DNA from: Ciona intestinalis
Lineage: Eukaryota; Chordata; Ascidiacea; Phlebobranchia; Cionidae
Length of the DNA stretch: 64,000 nucleotides
NCBI RefSeq assembly: GCF_000224145.3
Contig: NC_020179.2
Location: 2,496,125 to 2,560,124, forward strand
Direction: 5' to 3'
Shown here in pieces: positions 1-12,800 of this stretch; the stretch's first letter is position 1, and each line of letters starts with the position of its first letter. The notes under the pieces were generated by a model, which was not told the DNA's origin, did not search any database, and worked only from the letters and a program-made list of their open reading frames with translations. The position numbers and the translations under genes were made by a program.

Positions 1-27
1 TAAATCTTCTGATTTTTGTATAAATGC

Positions 28-156
28 CACAAAGTAACATACATGGTAACTTGTAAGCCCGCATGAGTTGTATGAAACAGAACACCCGTGTTATAACGAC
101 GGTTGTTTTTCGGCCAAGCAAGGATAAAGTAACTTTGATTTATTCATTCATTCATG
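28..156 (+). repeat. Dispersed repeat B, copy 1
   Basis: About 120-bp repeat with core AACACCCGTGTTATAACGAC followed by GGATAAAGTAAC and an ATTCATTC tail. The same unit recurs in both orientations at 862, 5363, 8735, 14970, 31985, 39420, 54822 and 62557. Compact size and simple-repeat tail suggest a short non-autonomous element. Confidence 0.8.
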
Positions 157-283
157 CTTGCTTTTAAATTTTAATTCCGTTTTCACTGCACTGACTACTA
201 ACTTGCATACAATCTATATATATTTTCTTTTCACTTATCAAATAAATTCACCATTTTAGTTTATACTTAATCTGAAATTGGTC

Positions 284-297
284 TGTTGCTTTTCCAG
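284..297 (+). other. Candidate spliced-leader acceptor before LDH
   Basis: A pyrimidine-rich tract ending TTTTCCAG at 297 lies 35 nt before the LDH start codon, and no upstream coding exon is visible. This fits a trans-splice acceptor, as used by many ascidian genes, but an ordinary 5' noncoding exon would look the same. Confidence 0.4.
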
Positions 298-332
298 TTT
301 AAAAACGCATTTGTAGAAATAGATTAACGATC

Positions 333-3300
333 ATGTCAAATAACCAAGAAGAAGAATTTGACGAAACGATTCGTAAACGATTGTTCAGCCAAGTTTGCGA
401 TGGAGAATCAAAACCTCCATGTAAAGTTACAGTGGTTGGTGTTGGTAGTGTGGGAATGGCTTGTAGTATAAGCATTCTACTGAAGGTATGTTTGCTCCCA
501 TGTTGTAACACAAGATACATTAGCTTTATCGTTGTGTAATACATACTTACTACATGAAATTATTAGTGTTTTACAGCAGATTCTTGTAAAATATATAACC
601 TATGTTATCATNNNNNNNNNNNNNNNNNNNNNNNNNNNNNNNNNNNNNNNNNNNNNNNNNNNNNNNNNNNNNNNNNNNNNNNNNNNNNNNNNNNNNNNNN
701 NNNNNNNNNNNNNNNNNNNNNNNNNNNNNNNNNNNNNNNNNNNNNNNNNNNNNNNNNNNNNNNNNNNNNNNNNNNNNNNNNNNNNNNNNNNNNNNNNNNN
801 NNNNNNNNNNNNNNNNNNNNNNNNCCATACATAAAAATGAAAAAAAAATCCAAAAAAATAATCACCTACAAAGTAACATACATGGTAACTCGTAAGCTGG
901 CGCGAGGTGCACACCCGTGTTATAACGACTGTTGTTTTCCGGCCACGCGAGGATAAAGTAAGTTACATTCATTCATTCATTCATTGGTCAACAGTATGTG
1001 ACACAGTATAAAATAAGATAACTAGTCTTCACAAAAGAAATTAACTGTCAAATGTAAACTTCCACACTTGGCTGGTTGTTGTAAATTTAAGTACAAATGT
1101 CTCTGTACCCTATTGTGTTATAAGCTGCAAAGTTTTTGCTACATAAACTGACAACATAATAATAATTTATGAATAATGAATATTTCTTCATAGCATCTGG
1201 CGACTGATTTAATCTTAGTTGATGTCATTGAAGACAAATTGAAAGGAGAAGTTCTTGATTTGAATCACGGCAATTTGTTTCTATCCAATGTTCATATAGA
1301 TGGTGGCAAAGGTAATTTTGTTCTATATTACTTTATATGGTTGCGGTCCTATGGCATAACACCTTTGTTTTTTTGCCAGATTTGGCAGATTACCCCATTG
1401 TATGGGTTGTGTCTTTACTCTGACTTTTGTTCCTATTAGAAGTTTAACTTGATAGTAATTAAACATGAATGGCCCAATTGTCTGCTAGGTGTAGCAACCA
1501 CGCTTATTTACTTCCAATAAAATGTAAATATGTTCTTAACTGTAAGCGTGTTTTAACAACTGTTGTTTTGTCGCTTTATCCTGTCTTTACGATTAAAATA
1601 TTTCTCATAAATTCGTTGCTACCGTAATCTAAGCGACAAATGAAGTTGATATTTTTATACCCACACAAAACTTTTATCTTTTTTTATATTAAATAAAAAT
1701 AACCATGAAAAGCATGCTACAATGTTGTTTTAACCTAGAGTTAACCATCAATACTATTTTCTTTACCTAGAAATACTTTAACAGATTACGCGTTATCAGC
1801 CGGCAGTAAAATAGTTGTTGTGACCGCTGGAGCACGGCAACAAGTCGGCGAATCGCGACTAAGCTTGGTGCAACGCAACGTTAATATTTTCAAGCATATT
1901 ATTCCAAAGATTGCGGAACATAGTCCTGATGCGATTATTATTGTGGTTTCTAACCCAGGTAAATTGTACATGGTATTTTGTTAATTAATATTATTTTAAA
2001 CTGATATTATATTGAGGCAAACTGATATTATAATATTGCATTTTTTTGGTTAGCTTGTTAAAAATTGTGGGGCATTATTTGTTAAATGAGCATTTTTTTA
2101 GATAATTTTTAGTTATTTTTTAACTTATTTAATCTTAGTCTGTTTTATATCAAGCCTAATGTTGGAAAATTGTTTTGGAATGTTGACACTGAAAATTACT
2201 GTACCATCAGTTGTCAGTTTTTATGCGCATACCTTAAAACCATTTTAGGTTTTCCCTAAAACCATTAAAGATAAACTTTAAACTTATTGTAAAGTGTAGT
2301 TTGGCCTTCAGAAGCACACATAAGATCTTCTGCCTTAAATAATGTAATACGTCACTACAATGATATTTATTTCACCTTACAGTTGACTTGATGACGTTTG
2401 TCGCTTGGAAACTCTCTGGTTTCCCACGCCACCGAGTGTTAGGAACAGGTACGAACCTCGACTCAGCACGATTTCGTCACATTATATCGACGAGGCTAAA
2501 AGTTTCACCGAGTAGTGTCCACGCTTGTATTGTTGGTGAACATGGAGACTCTAGTGGTAGGAATGCTTTTAGATTAAATTTGAATTTCATATTTAACTGA
2601 ATGAATGTAACTTTTGCATTGACAGTCATTATGACACAGGTATTCGGTTTCATACACCTCATAGCTTACGAGCTACTACTTTTGTTTTTACCATTTGGAT
2701 TGTGTATTGTTTGAAATATCCAGTATTCCAGTCAAATATAACTTTTAGCAAACATTTTTAAAGTTTAAATCTGATTCCTACTTGAAATTTATTTTTCAAT
2801 AACCAACAATTTGGTATCCTGTTCAAATTGCCTTCTTCAGTGTAATAACACTTACAAGCTTATATAGATAAAGCTATGAAGGTTTAAACTCAAATAACCT
2901 TGAAATGTTACACAGTCATTTGAAGTTTCAAGTTAATGATCTGTAGAGATAAGATCGTGTAAGTGTGGTAATTTCTATTTATGTTCAGTCCCGCTGTGGA
3001 GCTGTGTAAGTGTGTCTGGCAGAAGTCTCACCTCAATTGAACCCAACATTGGGAAGCCAGATGGTCCTAAAGGATGGGACAAAGTCCATAAGGAAGTTGT
3101 GGATGGGTAGGTTGTGTTATAAGTGTGTTTGAATAGGAAATATATACTGTATGGGAAGATGGATACCGTTAGCACATAACATCGGTATTGAATATTGCCT
3201 GATTATTTCATTTGGTGGATATTTGTGTATAGTTTTGTGGGTTACGAAGAATTTCTTTTAGCACATTCCAGTATTGAATTTTAAATATTACTGTGGGGTA

Positions 3301-4843
3301 AGATAGTTAGCACATAATATTGGCATTGAATATTGCATGTGTAAAGTTGTAAAATACTGTGGTGCAAGATGGATACCAATAGCACATAATATCTCATACT
3401 CCGTGCTTTTAACAATTAACAACGTTCTTTTGAAAGTCGTGAGGATACGCTTTCATTCTTGAGGTTTAAAATGTAAAAAGTTAATTATTAAACATTTAAT
3501 TCATTGAATTTGCCGTTTAATGTCTGCTTAATATTCTAAAATACATACTGTTTGTATTACTTGCTTTCATTACTTTTTGTGTACTGGAAAAGCATAAGAA
3601 ACCCTGTATTGAGTTGAAATGCTATCATATTACACACGCGGTATTGAAAGTGGATCACGTAGGCGGTAACTAAGCCAAGTACAATATATCATCATTAAGT
3701 GTTTGATGAATAGATCTCTCTTCCTGTTTCCTTGTTTTGAGTCAGTCTATTCCTAAGGAAGAAGCTAAGGGTTTGAATTATGTTACACCATTGGTGGTGC
3801 TGTTATAATGCAACATAACGTAAATAAATACTAATCTGACAATGTTCTGCAAAGATTTTTTGGGGAATTAGATTTACCATGTTAAAAAAACAACTTAATG
3901 CAATATTTTAAGATTAACTAACTTTAAATATAATTTGTTTCAGCGCATATGATGTGATACGGCTGAAAGGTTATACAAACTGGGCAATTGGACTAAGCTG
4001 TGCTGAGATGGTGGAGTCAATACTGAAGAACAAACACAGAATAATGCCGGTGTCTTGCTTTGTTAAGGTAACACTGTAGTATATACCATCTAACCCTGGC
4101 TATATTAAGCCAATTTTCTTCAATGGACATGCATCAAATACCCTTTTTGCATAGTAAAAAGCTAATACGAATAGCAATCCGCATTAACTCATCATTTAAT
4201 AACTCGCTAACTGCTTTATTTTGCATGGTCTTTGGTTATCCGCATATCAACATTGAGTTAGCTTATTTTAGTGCAATGTCGCTAAACCTAGTTTATAACA
4301 TAAGTTCTAATACTTTATGGTGCTATTACCAACTAAAAACTGTAAAAAGAATACCCAAAAAAGATTAGGTTCTTAAAAGTGAAACTGTACTTCAACCATA
4401 CTTTTCTTTACACGCATAATGCGACTAACAACCAACCTTCTACAGCAGATAACACGCTTATGACGTTTACGTGTTAACTTTGTTTTTGGGACTAAGTATG
4501 CAAGTACTTTCGCCCATAAAAGTGATCATGCAAAAAGTGTATAAGTGTCATATGGTCTATACTAGTAACAAAAGGCATTTATACTTATCTTTTAACTTTA
4601 AAACATTTAACAGCTTAACTGGATGGTAAGCAATCAGTATCTGTCACTCAGGGTTATGTTTCTATTTCTATCTTACAGGGTGTGGTTGGTATAAAAGAAG
4701 ACGTTTGTCTATCTTTGCCTTGTGTGTTGAATGCATCTGGTGTTAGTAGCGTGGTCGAAGTCAGTCTTAACAAAGATGAAAAGTCTGCCCTGGATAAAAG
4801 TGCTTCTCTTATTTCGGAAGTACAAGCTGGATTAAAGTGGTGA
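333..4843 (+). CDS. LDH: L-lactate dehydrogenase, complete, 7 exons
   Basis: Exons 333-485, 1194-1311, 1785-1958, 2383-2556, 2989-3106, 3944-4067 and 4679-4843 join in phase to 341 aa plus stop, close to the usual ~332 aa. The enzyme interconverts pyruvate and L-lactate with NAD(H) in the cytosol, normally as a tetramer. Visible landmarks: Rossmann loop GVGSVG (residues 36-41); Asp61 ending beta-2, which binds the NAD ribose; active-site loop [11 protein letters not shown] with Gln109 (the lactate rather than malate specificity residue) and Arg115; DSARFR with Asp175 and Arg178; GEHGDSS with catalytic His202. All catalytic residues are intact. The start at 333 gives a short N-terminal arm typical of chordate LDH. 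A possible trans-splice acceptor lies 35 nt upstream. Intron 1 holds a 213-bp assembly gap. The family call is firm; orthology to a single pre-duplication chordate LDH is inference. Confidence 0.95.
612..824. other. Assembly gap (213 N) in LDH intron 1
   Basis: A run of 213 N. It lies wholly inside an intron and does not break the LDH frame. Copies of the same ~120-bp repeat flank it nearby (28-156 and 862-986), which may have caused the assembly break. Confidence 0.99.
862..986 (+). repeat. Dispersed repeat B, copy 2
   Basis: Closely matches copy 1 and ends in a run of ATTC units. It lies in LDH intron 1, just beyond the assembly gap. Confidence 0.8.
1484..1653 (+). repeat. Dispersed repeat C, copy 1 (LDH intron 2)
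   Basis: About 170-bp unit: a block containing CCACGCTTATTT, then TGTAAGCGTGTTTTAA, TTGTTTTGTCGCT, and an end reading GACAAATGAAGTT. A closely similar unit lies at 38163-38330 and the 3' part recurs at 33118-33215. Shared 3' ends with variable 5' ends would suit a SINE or truncated LINE, but the class is not established. Confidence 0.6.
3146..3470 (+). mobile_element. Cluster of diverged MITE 5' ends in LDH intron 5
   Basis: Three partial copies of a MITE subfamily begin near 3146, 3290 and 3354. Each opens like TACTGTGGGGTAAGATGG and continues into GTTAGCACATAATAT. The last runs to about 3470 and keeps the interior block AACAATTAACAACG and GTCGTGAGGATACG. None has a recognisable right terminus. 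Confidence 0.6.
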
Positions 4844-5327
4844 ACAAGTGTATTTTCAATAAGCAAAACCAAATTCATTTTCCAGGCTTTTTTCACTTTA
4901 TTACAAACCAAAATGTAACTAATTTTGCTAGCCCAATTCTTTACACTATAAAGCTTCCCTACATGTAATATATACACCAGTTCTAAGAGGGGTCTAACAC
5001 TTGTTTATGTGTTTTGTTCACCTGAGTACCCTAATTTTGCACTTGCTAATTATCCTGAACTCCTAATCACGCGTTTGATCTGTAATATATATACACTGTA
5101 TATCCAACTACACAATTGTGTCACAGCTGTTTGTAACATGCATGGTGTAACTTATACCACTAAAGTTCCTACATTATATGGAGATTTTGTTAAAATAAAT
5201 GCATATTATACAATTTGGGTTGTTTTTTTATCCTGTACAAAAAGAGGTCCTGAATGCTTTGCTGAAAACTAACAATTCCTGAAAACCTAGCCATTGAATC
5301 CAAAATCAGTTTTGCAAGACATGCTTA

Positions 5328-5333
5328 AATAAA
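5328..5333 (+). terminator. Candidate LDH polyadenylation signal
   Basis: AATAAA 485 nt after the LDH stop codon, the first canonical hexamer I see on this strand downstream of the gene. The assignment is tentative. Confidence 0.45.
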
Positions 5334-5362
5334 GACCATACCCACAGTCTTGAAAAAAATAA

Positions 5363-5490
5363 GTATGTAACTTACTTTATCCTGTTGTGGCCGGAAAAAC
5401 GTTGTTACAACAGGGTTGTTCTCACACTTTGTGCCAGCTTACAAGTTACCATGCAAATGTTACCTTGTTGCATGCATACAAAATTCAGAA
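5363..5490 (-). repeat. Dispersed repeat B, copy 3
   Basis: Reverse-orientation copy, reading GTAACTTACTTTATCCTG, then an AACAGGGTTGTTCT block, then TACAAGTTACCATGC on the plus strand. Confidence 0.75.
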
Positions 5491-5779
5491 GATTTAGTAT
5501 AAATATAAAATTATTATAAATGGTGATTTGTTGAGTTAAAACTATTAGCAATTATATATATTATTTTTCGCAGTACAGAGAATTCATCTAAAAGCAACTT
5601 GTATTCAGTTAATTTATAAAAATGAACTCATTAACCTTTTTTAAATCCCATTGCCAATTTCATTGATTCAGTTTGGATATGCAAGCTCATAGCATGCAAT
5701 CAATACTGGATTAATTATTTAAAGTTTTAAATGTTACTTTATGAGTGATTCTTTTTATTTTTTATGTATCTGTCGGCTG

Positions 5780-5960
5780 ATAATTCAGACAACCCATTAG
5801 TAACCACTGGGTTGGAGCAATTCGCGTTAAGTATCTTGCCCAATAACACATTTGCTCATATTGGTAGCAGCGACGAGCATTCAACCCATTACCTCTGGGT
5901 TACAATCAGGTGTGCGAACCATTTTGCCAGTCTTAATAGCCATAATTCTCTTTTTGTTTG
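5780..5960 (+). repeat. SINE-like dispersed segment
   Basis: Shares ACCACTGGGTTGGAG with the segment at 10313-10330. It also carries AAGTATCTTGCCCAATAACA, resembling the conserved 3' part of some invertebrate SINE/LINE families. The open frame across it has no recognisable domain. Confidence 0.4.
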
Positions 5961-6851
5961 GGTCAAATTATCTGAAGGCTTACTCCATATCGAAATGCGA
6001 TTACTGCTAAAGTTGATCACTGATAAAAAATGAATGAATTGTAATAATAAACAAATCAACCCAACACCGTACAACACAAGATGTGCACAAAACTTATCAA
6101 GTTGCTAACACACAGCTGGAGTTAGAAACCCCAGACTAGAATTAAGTATCACACAATTAGAAACAGAACTATTTTTCGACTTTTTTCAACTAAGCGCTGA
6201 TAATTATTAACAACCAAAAGATTTTTGCAACATAATGTCACAGGAACACAGTAATGCTGCAAAGCCTCTATAAATAAAAATTAACTGATGCTAAAACGTG
6301 TGGACATGGTAAAAATCATATTGGTTCACCAAAATAAAAAAGCCAACTTTAAGCAGGTTTTGATATGCTTATAACATTTAGAATTCTTTACAAAATTTGC
6401 ACCCTAAAGATACATTAGGGTTTATCACAACAAATTCATTACATGTGCATAGACAAATATTTTAACAGCGCTAAACTTTATAATGGCGTCTTTTTAGCAA
6501 TAACTTGTCTTATTTTAGAAGTTTTACACACTATACAATGTTGCATACATTTGCTCTGTGCCTTGAAACTGAGGAAACAAACTGAACTGTGTTGAAACAA
6601 ATGACGTGCTATGAGCTCAATCGAACCCTAATTGTTCACAGTAGGATAGATTATGACATCATAGTCAGATTGCATTTGGTCAAAATTGGAACCTCTACCA
6701 AGAAAAGAGGAACACTAATTTTAAGGGAACGCGAAAACTTGAAAAACTTTGATCGGTTTTGTCTTTGACAGAAGTGGATTGTTATATTGTGCTCGACACG
6801 CATGTGAGGTTAATTCAGTGAAACTAACAATTGGCCCGGCTGCAACTCCAT

Positions 6852-9800
6852 CTAATCCAACCCACAATCTACTTCCTTCATATTTTGCACTGTCATCGCG
6901 GTAGTTGCCGACGTCGTGGTTTTGGTTGCTAAAGCAACAAGTTTGTTGTTTTCAACTTGTTGTCTATGCACCTCGTGTCTGATCGCTTCCAAGTCTTTTT
7001 GACTAAAAATAAAATATTTAACGTTATGCCTTGGTCTGTATTTAGTTATTAACAAATAGGTAACATTAGAGCTGTATGGGTGACTTTTCACACTAACTTA
7101 TAAAACAAAGGACAGCCTACGAATTGAAACCATTTCTACCCTTGTGATGGGCATCTAAACAAACGAAGAGCATTTTTGTTCTGAAATTTATTATTTTTAC
7201 CAAATAACTCAAATGTGCAGAGTTGAAATTGAATATACAATGGTGTGAATATACAATGGTGTAACTAATCACTTACCAAAAATATATATCAATATATTTA
7301 CAATCTTACCTGAGTGGTATAAAGATGATTCCGTTTATAACGTTCATGAGATCTAATACACTGTGCATGCTTGGTGGTGTGATCTGGTGATGTTAAAAAG
7401 TTAGTACTTTTCTGCTCTTTTAACAGGTAGTTTAATATATAAATTTGTTGCTCTAGCACAGTGGTTCTTAACTTTTGCGTTGATCGCGATAATGGGTTTT
7501 ACGCAATCATACAGATACAGTCAACCAAGGGGGCGCGGTTTAAAGCATGTCCGATTGTCAGGTTTGGCTGTGGTGGATCATGGCAGAAATTAATTGAACA
7601 CCACTGTGATAATTTAACAAAAAGGGGGGGGGGGCGCAAGTGTGTTGAGATTTTCATTGGGGGGGCGTGTTTCAAAAAGTTTAAGAACCCCTGCTCTAGC
7701 AGAACCTTTTAAACTTTAATATATAAATGTTTCTCCTGGCCTTACCCCAGGATTTTTCAGGTATTGTTTTAAAGTTTAAACCATATTTTTATACAATATG
7801 AACTAGTTTATATAATAGTTAATGTTTCATATTATGTAATAATATTTCATATAATAATATATGTTCCATGTTATAAAAATTACCTGCAGTGGAGGAATTG
7901 AAGCAGTCGAACCATTTTTATAAATTTCGTTCATCTAAAAATAGAAGTTGATTATTTATACAACAAAAATAAAATAATCATAAAAAGAACACTGTCAACA
8001 CTGAACATTGGCCACAAATATCTAAATTCACTGAAAATATTCCAAAAAAACTGAAACCACTGAAAATATATTTAAAAAATATTTAGAATCACTTATAATC
8101 TAAAAATCTATAATTACTAAAAATATGAACAAAAAATCTGGAATCACCGAAAATGATTTCAAAAATCTTAAATCACTGAAAATGTGATGAAAAACATCAG
8201 GAATCACTAAAAATATCTCGAAACACTGAAACTTACTGTTCGTTGCAGGGTAACTGCTTGTTCGGTGAGGTGACGCAAACATTCCCCACTTTCCTTTGTT
8301 TTGTCGTGTTCTTCACCAAGTTGTGATTTATATAATTTGTAAGTTTCCTTCTCATGGTTTAGTGCGGAACGGAACTCTCCTTTGCATGAATATGCACGAG
8401 CTACTAAGTGGTGGCTGTTTGAAATATTAGAATAGTTATATATTAAAAAAAAACAAAATATATAAACAAAATAGAAGAAATTCTAAAAAAATAAGTTACC
8501 ACTAACAGGCTATTGAAAATAAAAAGATTTGAATAATTAGGAATAATAAAAGATCAAATCGCTTTATAGTATATTTAGACAAAAAAGATGAGAATTTTTA
8601 CCAAGTAAAAGAAAGAGTATAATAAAATAGCAGTTTCACATTTTACAGGTTGAATACTTTGGTGATTATGCAACTTTTCAAAAAAAAGACTTAAAAAACT
8701 CTTTGGAAAACTTTGTAGCTCAATGAAACCAATCAATTCTGCAACGAGAGGTGTATGAAGCGGAACACCTGTGTTAAAACGACAGTCATTTTCCAGCCAC
8801 GTGAGGGTAAAGCAAATTACAATGAACTTGATGTTCAATCTATTCAATTAGAATTAAACCCCCTTACCTCAACGCAGCTTTTAAACTTTTCTGTCCATGA
8901 TATTTAACGTTGATCTTTAAAGCTTCTTCCAGAAACCTTAAAGATAAATCGTATTCCTGCACTCCGTGTAATACAAGTCCAATGTTGCTCTGTTAATAGG
9001 AAACTCATAACTTGACTTTAAATGTAGCATTTATTTAATGAGAATATATGGTAATGAAAAGAAAAAAGATGATAAAAAGTGAAGGGAAAGCAGTCTCTAC
9101 TTTAGCTACAATGCTACTTAACTGGTTAAGTTAACATATAATAAAGTCACAGTGGGTTATGCTTATGTTACAATATAGATTTATAAAACAAGGTATTAGA
9201 AAATAATTTTATGTATATTGTAATTGTAATAAAAAAATGGAAAAACGAGTCTAACGGAAAAAAGGTAAAAAGACACGCCGGTTTCACTGCTTTGATTAGA
9301 AAGTGGTACACGATACGAGAAGCATAAATTACTTCACTATAATATATTTAATAACTACAGTAGGTTATAATAAATTGATAATCACCTTTAAATTTGGTTT
9401 TTAGAATTTTTATACACTTTTGAATCGTTTTGTCAAAATTTTTAACTGAAAATACAGAATTACAGAAACAACAGTTTTGTATCTGTTTTTGAATGCATTT
9501 ACAAGCAAATTTCATTATTTTTAACACATAATTATAAAACATTGTTCAAACTTACATTAACCAATGAGATTTCAGGATGGTCGTTGCCATGGACACATAG
9601 AAATAAATATCGTGCACGATACAACAGCTTGAGGGCAGCAGAGATCTTCCGATTAGCGAAACAATATAAAGCAAGACTGATGTAATCCATGATGGTGGTC
9701 ACGTTGTCAATACCTTGGGTTAGGGAAAAATGTGGTTAGCAAATAGTATAAAATGATGTTATTTGGTGAATTTGCTGTATATTCTATTTTATATGAATGA

Positions 9801-12800
9801 ATTTATTACGTCTCTTCAGTCACGATAACGAAGAACGAAAAAGTTAAAACGAAAAGTCAGGTAGTAACATTAAAAATGGTTGTTAAAAACGGTTATTGAT
9901 AAAAAAAGAAAGAAAGAAGGATTTAGGAAAAATGCGTGACTGTTACACCCTACAGACAATACAATAATATGGGTGAGGTCCTACAGGGAGGCACGCCAGG
10001 ATACCGAAGATTCAGATCACAGTTGTACCATTAATCTTGCTAAGGGTCACGGACATTGCATAAACTCAATGTATCTTCTCTTTTTCAAGAATGATTGAAA
10101 ACTACTGTATAGTAGGATGGGGGAAGATAGGACACTTTTTCATTCTATTTTCTTATCGCATTTGGTAGTCCGAAAGAATTATGAAACCATATGCTTAGAA
10201 ATTCCATAGACCNNNNNNNNNNNNNNNNNNNNNNNNNNNNNNNNNNNNNNNNNNNNNNNNNNGATTACAGTTGTACCATTACTATAAAACCCAGGGTGCT
10301 ATAATATATAAGTGACCACTGGGTTGGAGGCTATACCATTAATCTTGCTAAGGGTCACGGACATTGCATAAACTCAATGTATCTCCTCTTTTTCAAGAAT
10401 GAGTGAAAACTACTTGTATAGTAGGGTGGGGGAAGATAGGACACTTTTTCATTCTATTTTCTTATCGCATTTGGTAGTCCGAAAGAACCATATGCTTAGA
10501 AATTCCATAGACTGTTGCTTAAAACACGATCAGGATATTTCGATATTAGGTGCTAAATGTGTCCCATCTCATCCCATAATTATATATATAACAAACTAAA
10601 AGTGTCTCATTTCACCCCACAATACTATATAAAAAAATTTACCACAGCAAAACTATCTCACCTAGAACCCTTTCACTCAGTATGACTGCTTTCTGCTGGT
10701 TAGTAATTGCATCAGCATGTTCACCCATCATGTAGTTAAGTCTTGCTATATGTCTATAACATGCAGCAATTTCACCATGCACAGCCCCATATACATTATT
10801 GAATAAATTCAAGGCCTCGCTAAATAATTCGAATCCCTCCTTGAGGTATCCTGCGACAAAACAATGGTTAATATATTATGCCATAATGTTACTTTCTTGT
10901 TTAGGCAGTCGAATTCTTATTTGGTAAGTAATACGTTTATTTCGGTTTGGGAAGCCATGCTTTTATCTACGATGTTTTTTAAGTAGTTTTTATTTGTAAG
11001 GTTTTAAGGTTGAAAATATAGGCCTAACATTTATCTGTTTTATCAGTCAGTTATAAACCCTAAAAATTGACCCGGCTATCAGGTGTCTATGCAAATCAAC
11101 AAAGCCAAAGTATATTACGTTTGCCACATAAATCAAAAAGTTTCATTTTACTTTGTCATATGTAATGGAAAAACCTTTCAGTGAAATTTTTTTAGCAAAA
11201 AAAGATATATTTTGGTTAAAAAAAGATCTTTTTTTGGTTTTTCAAACTTTCCCTTTGAACAACTGCCAATACATAACATAACAGTAGGCTTATGCATAAG
11301 ATAACACATGTTAAGTTAAACTGCTCTTTTTTACCATACAACAGTAGGCTAATTTTAATACATAACTTTATAGAGTTCGCGATTCTGACCCTGACGTGGA
11401 AGGTCTGTTACGTTTTCAAAGCACCAGATCCTTATGTTAAAACATAACACAACATCAGTTAACCTATGTATACACACCTTGCTGTACTTTGCTTTGTGCG
11501 CTTGTATAGAACTGGTAAGCATCCGAAGCCCGAGGTGGAGCGTGTTTAATCACGGGATATAAGTTCGTCACATCTTCTTCAGTGAATGGGGATTTATGTC
11601 GACTATCAAACGCGTAATCTTTCACCAACAACTGTGGATAAAGATCATGTTTAAACTTGTTTCTATTTCAATCAGATTATAATGAAATATATATCTCTTA
11701 TGGTACAATTATTCATTAGATTTGATTTCTGACTGTTGTATGTTTCATTACACTTGATTCTATGTTTCAATTTTTCAGAATTATTTTTTACTGTTTTACA
11801 AAATATTTAAATTATTTTTTTTTACAATAAGTTTAAAATCTCAAAACGGGTTCAGACTAGCAATGATGGCTGGCAATTTGCATTACAATTTTTGAAACCA
11901 AATGCCTCATAAACAATTTTTTTTTTCTGGATATTTGTCCTGTTTCCTTTGCATATTTACGTTTAAATATAACTCAAACTTACCGCCAAACAGAACATGA
12001 TACCAAATGATTTTACATTTGTGTGTTGTGTCTTTTGTCAATCGACATATTCTCACCCGTAGTGTGAACCCACCCTTATTATGATGTCATAATCACCTGA
12101 ATTCCCATTGTGATGCAGAATCGCCTCAACAGCGCCACCTTATGGACAGAATGCTTCTCAACCAACTCATCAATGGATTTCACTTTGGTTTTAAAATCAT
12201 AATATTCAGAAGATTCCGTCTCAATTTGCTCCCATAGCGCCTCCGGTGTTAGAATATGCCACGCAGCTCCTTGGCTAACGACTCCAGACTGTGCACGTTG
12301 TTTGCGAGCGCGTTTCTTCTTTTTATTGCTGCAAAAATACATAAAAATATTTTTAAAAATGTAAAAATTTCATTAATATTTGAAAAAAAACTTTTAAGCG
12401 AAAAGTAAAAACAAAACTTTTAAAACCTTAAGAATAAAAATAATTATTTTTCTATCATAAATTTTTATTATAATGACATGTATTTGAACATAATAATACA
12501 ACAAGATTTAACAAATCTCTGAAAAAAAAAACAATAAAATAAAATAAACAAACCTGATAAGTTCTTCCTCAGGAAGATTTGGCACAGGTGTTAGGAAACT
12601 TCCAAGGAAGCAATTTAGGAAATGTGACACAGCGGAAGAAACGCTGCATTGGTCAACGTTCTGTAGGTAGTTCCTCATAATGTGTTTGGTGGAACGTAAC
12701 ACTATCTCCATTAAACCAATTCTCTGTAAAAGAAGAGAGCAAAGCTCTAATTAATGGGCACATGCTAATATGAACGTTTGAAGGTGTGTAAACAGACACT

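Larger units (their letters stand above)
4844..6851. other. Convergent spacer between LDH and CLU
   Basis: About 2 kb between two convergent stop codons, presumably holding both 3' UTRs. It contains a polyadenylation-like AATAAA at 5328 (+), a repeat-B copy (5363-5490) and a SINE-like segment (5780-5960). Short open frames here have no recognisable domain. Confidence 0.7.

Noticed and set aside
602..914. Open frames running through the N block
   Set aside because: They exist only because N codons are never stops.
5764..6033. 89-codon plus-strand frame
   Set aside because: It lies on a SINE-like repeat in the convergent spacer, with no domain and no splice context.
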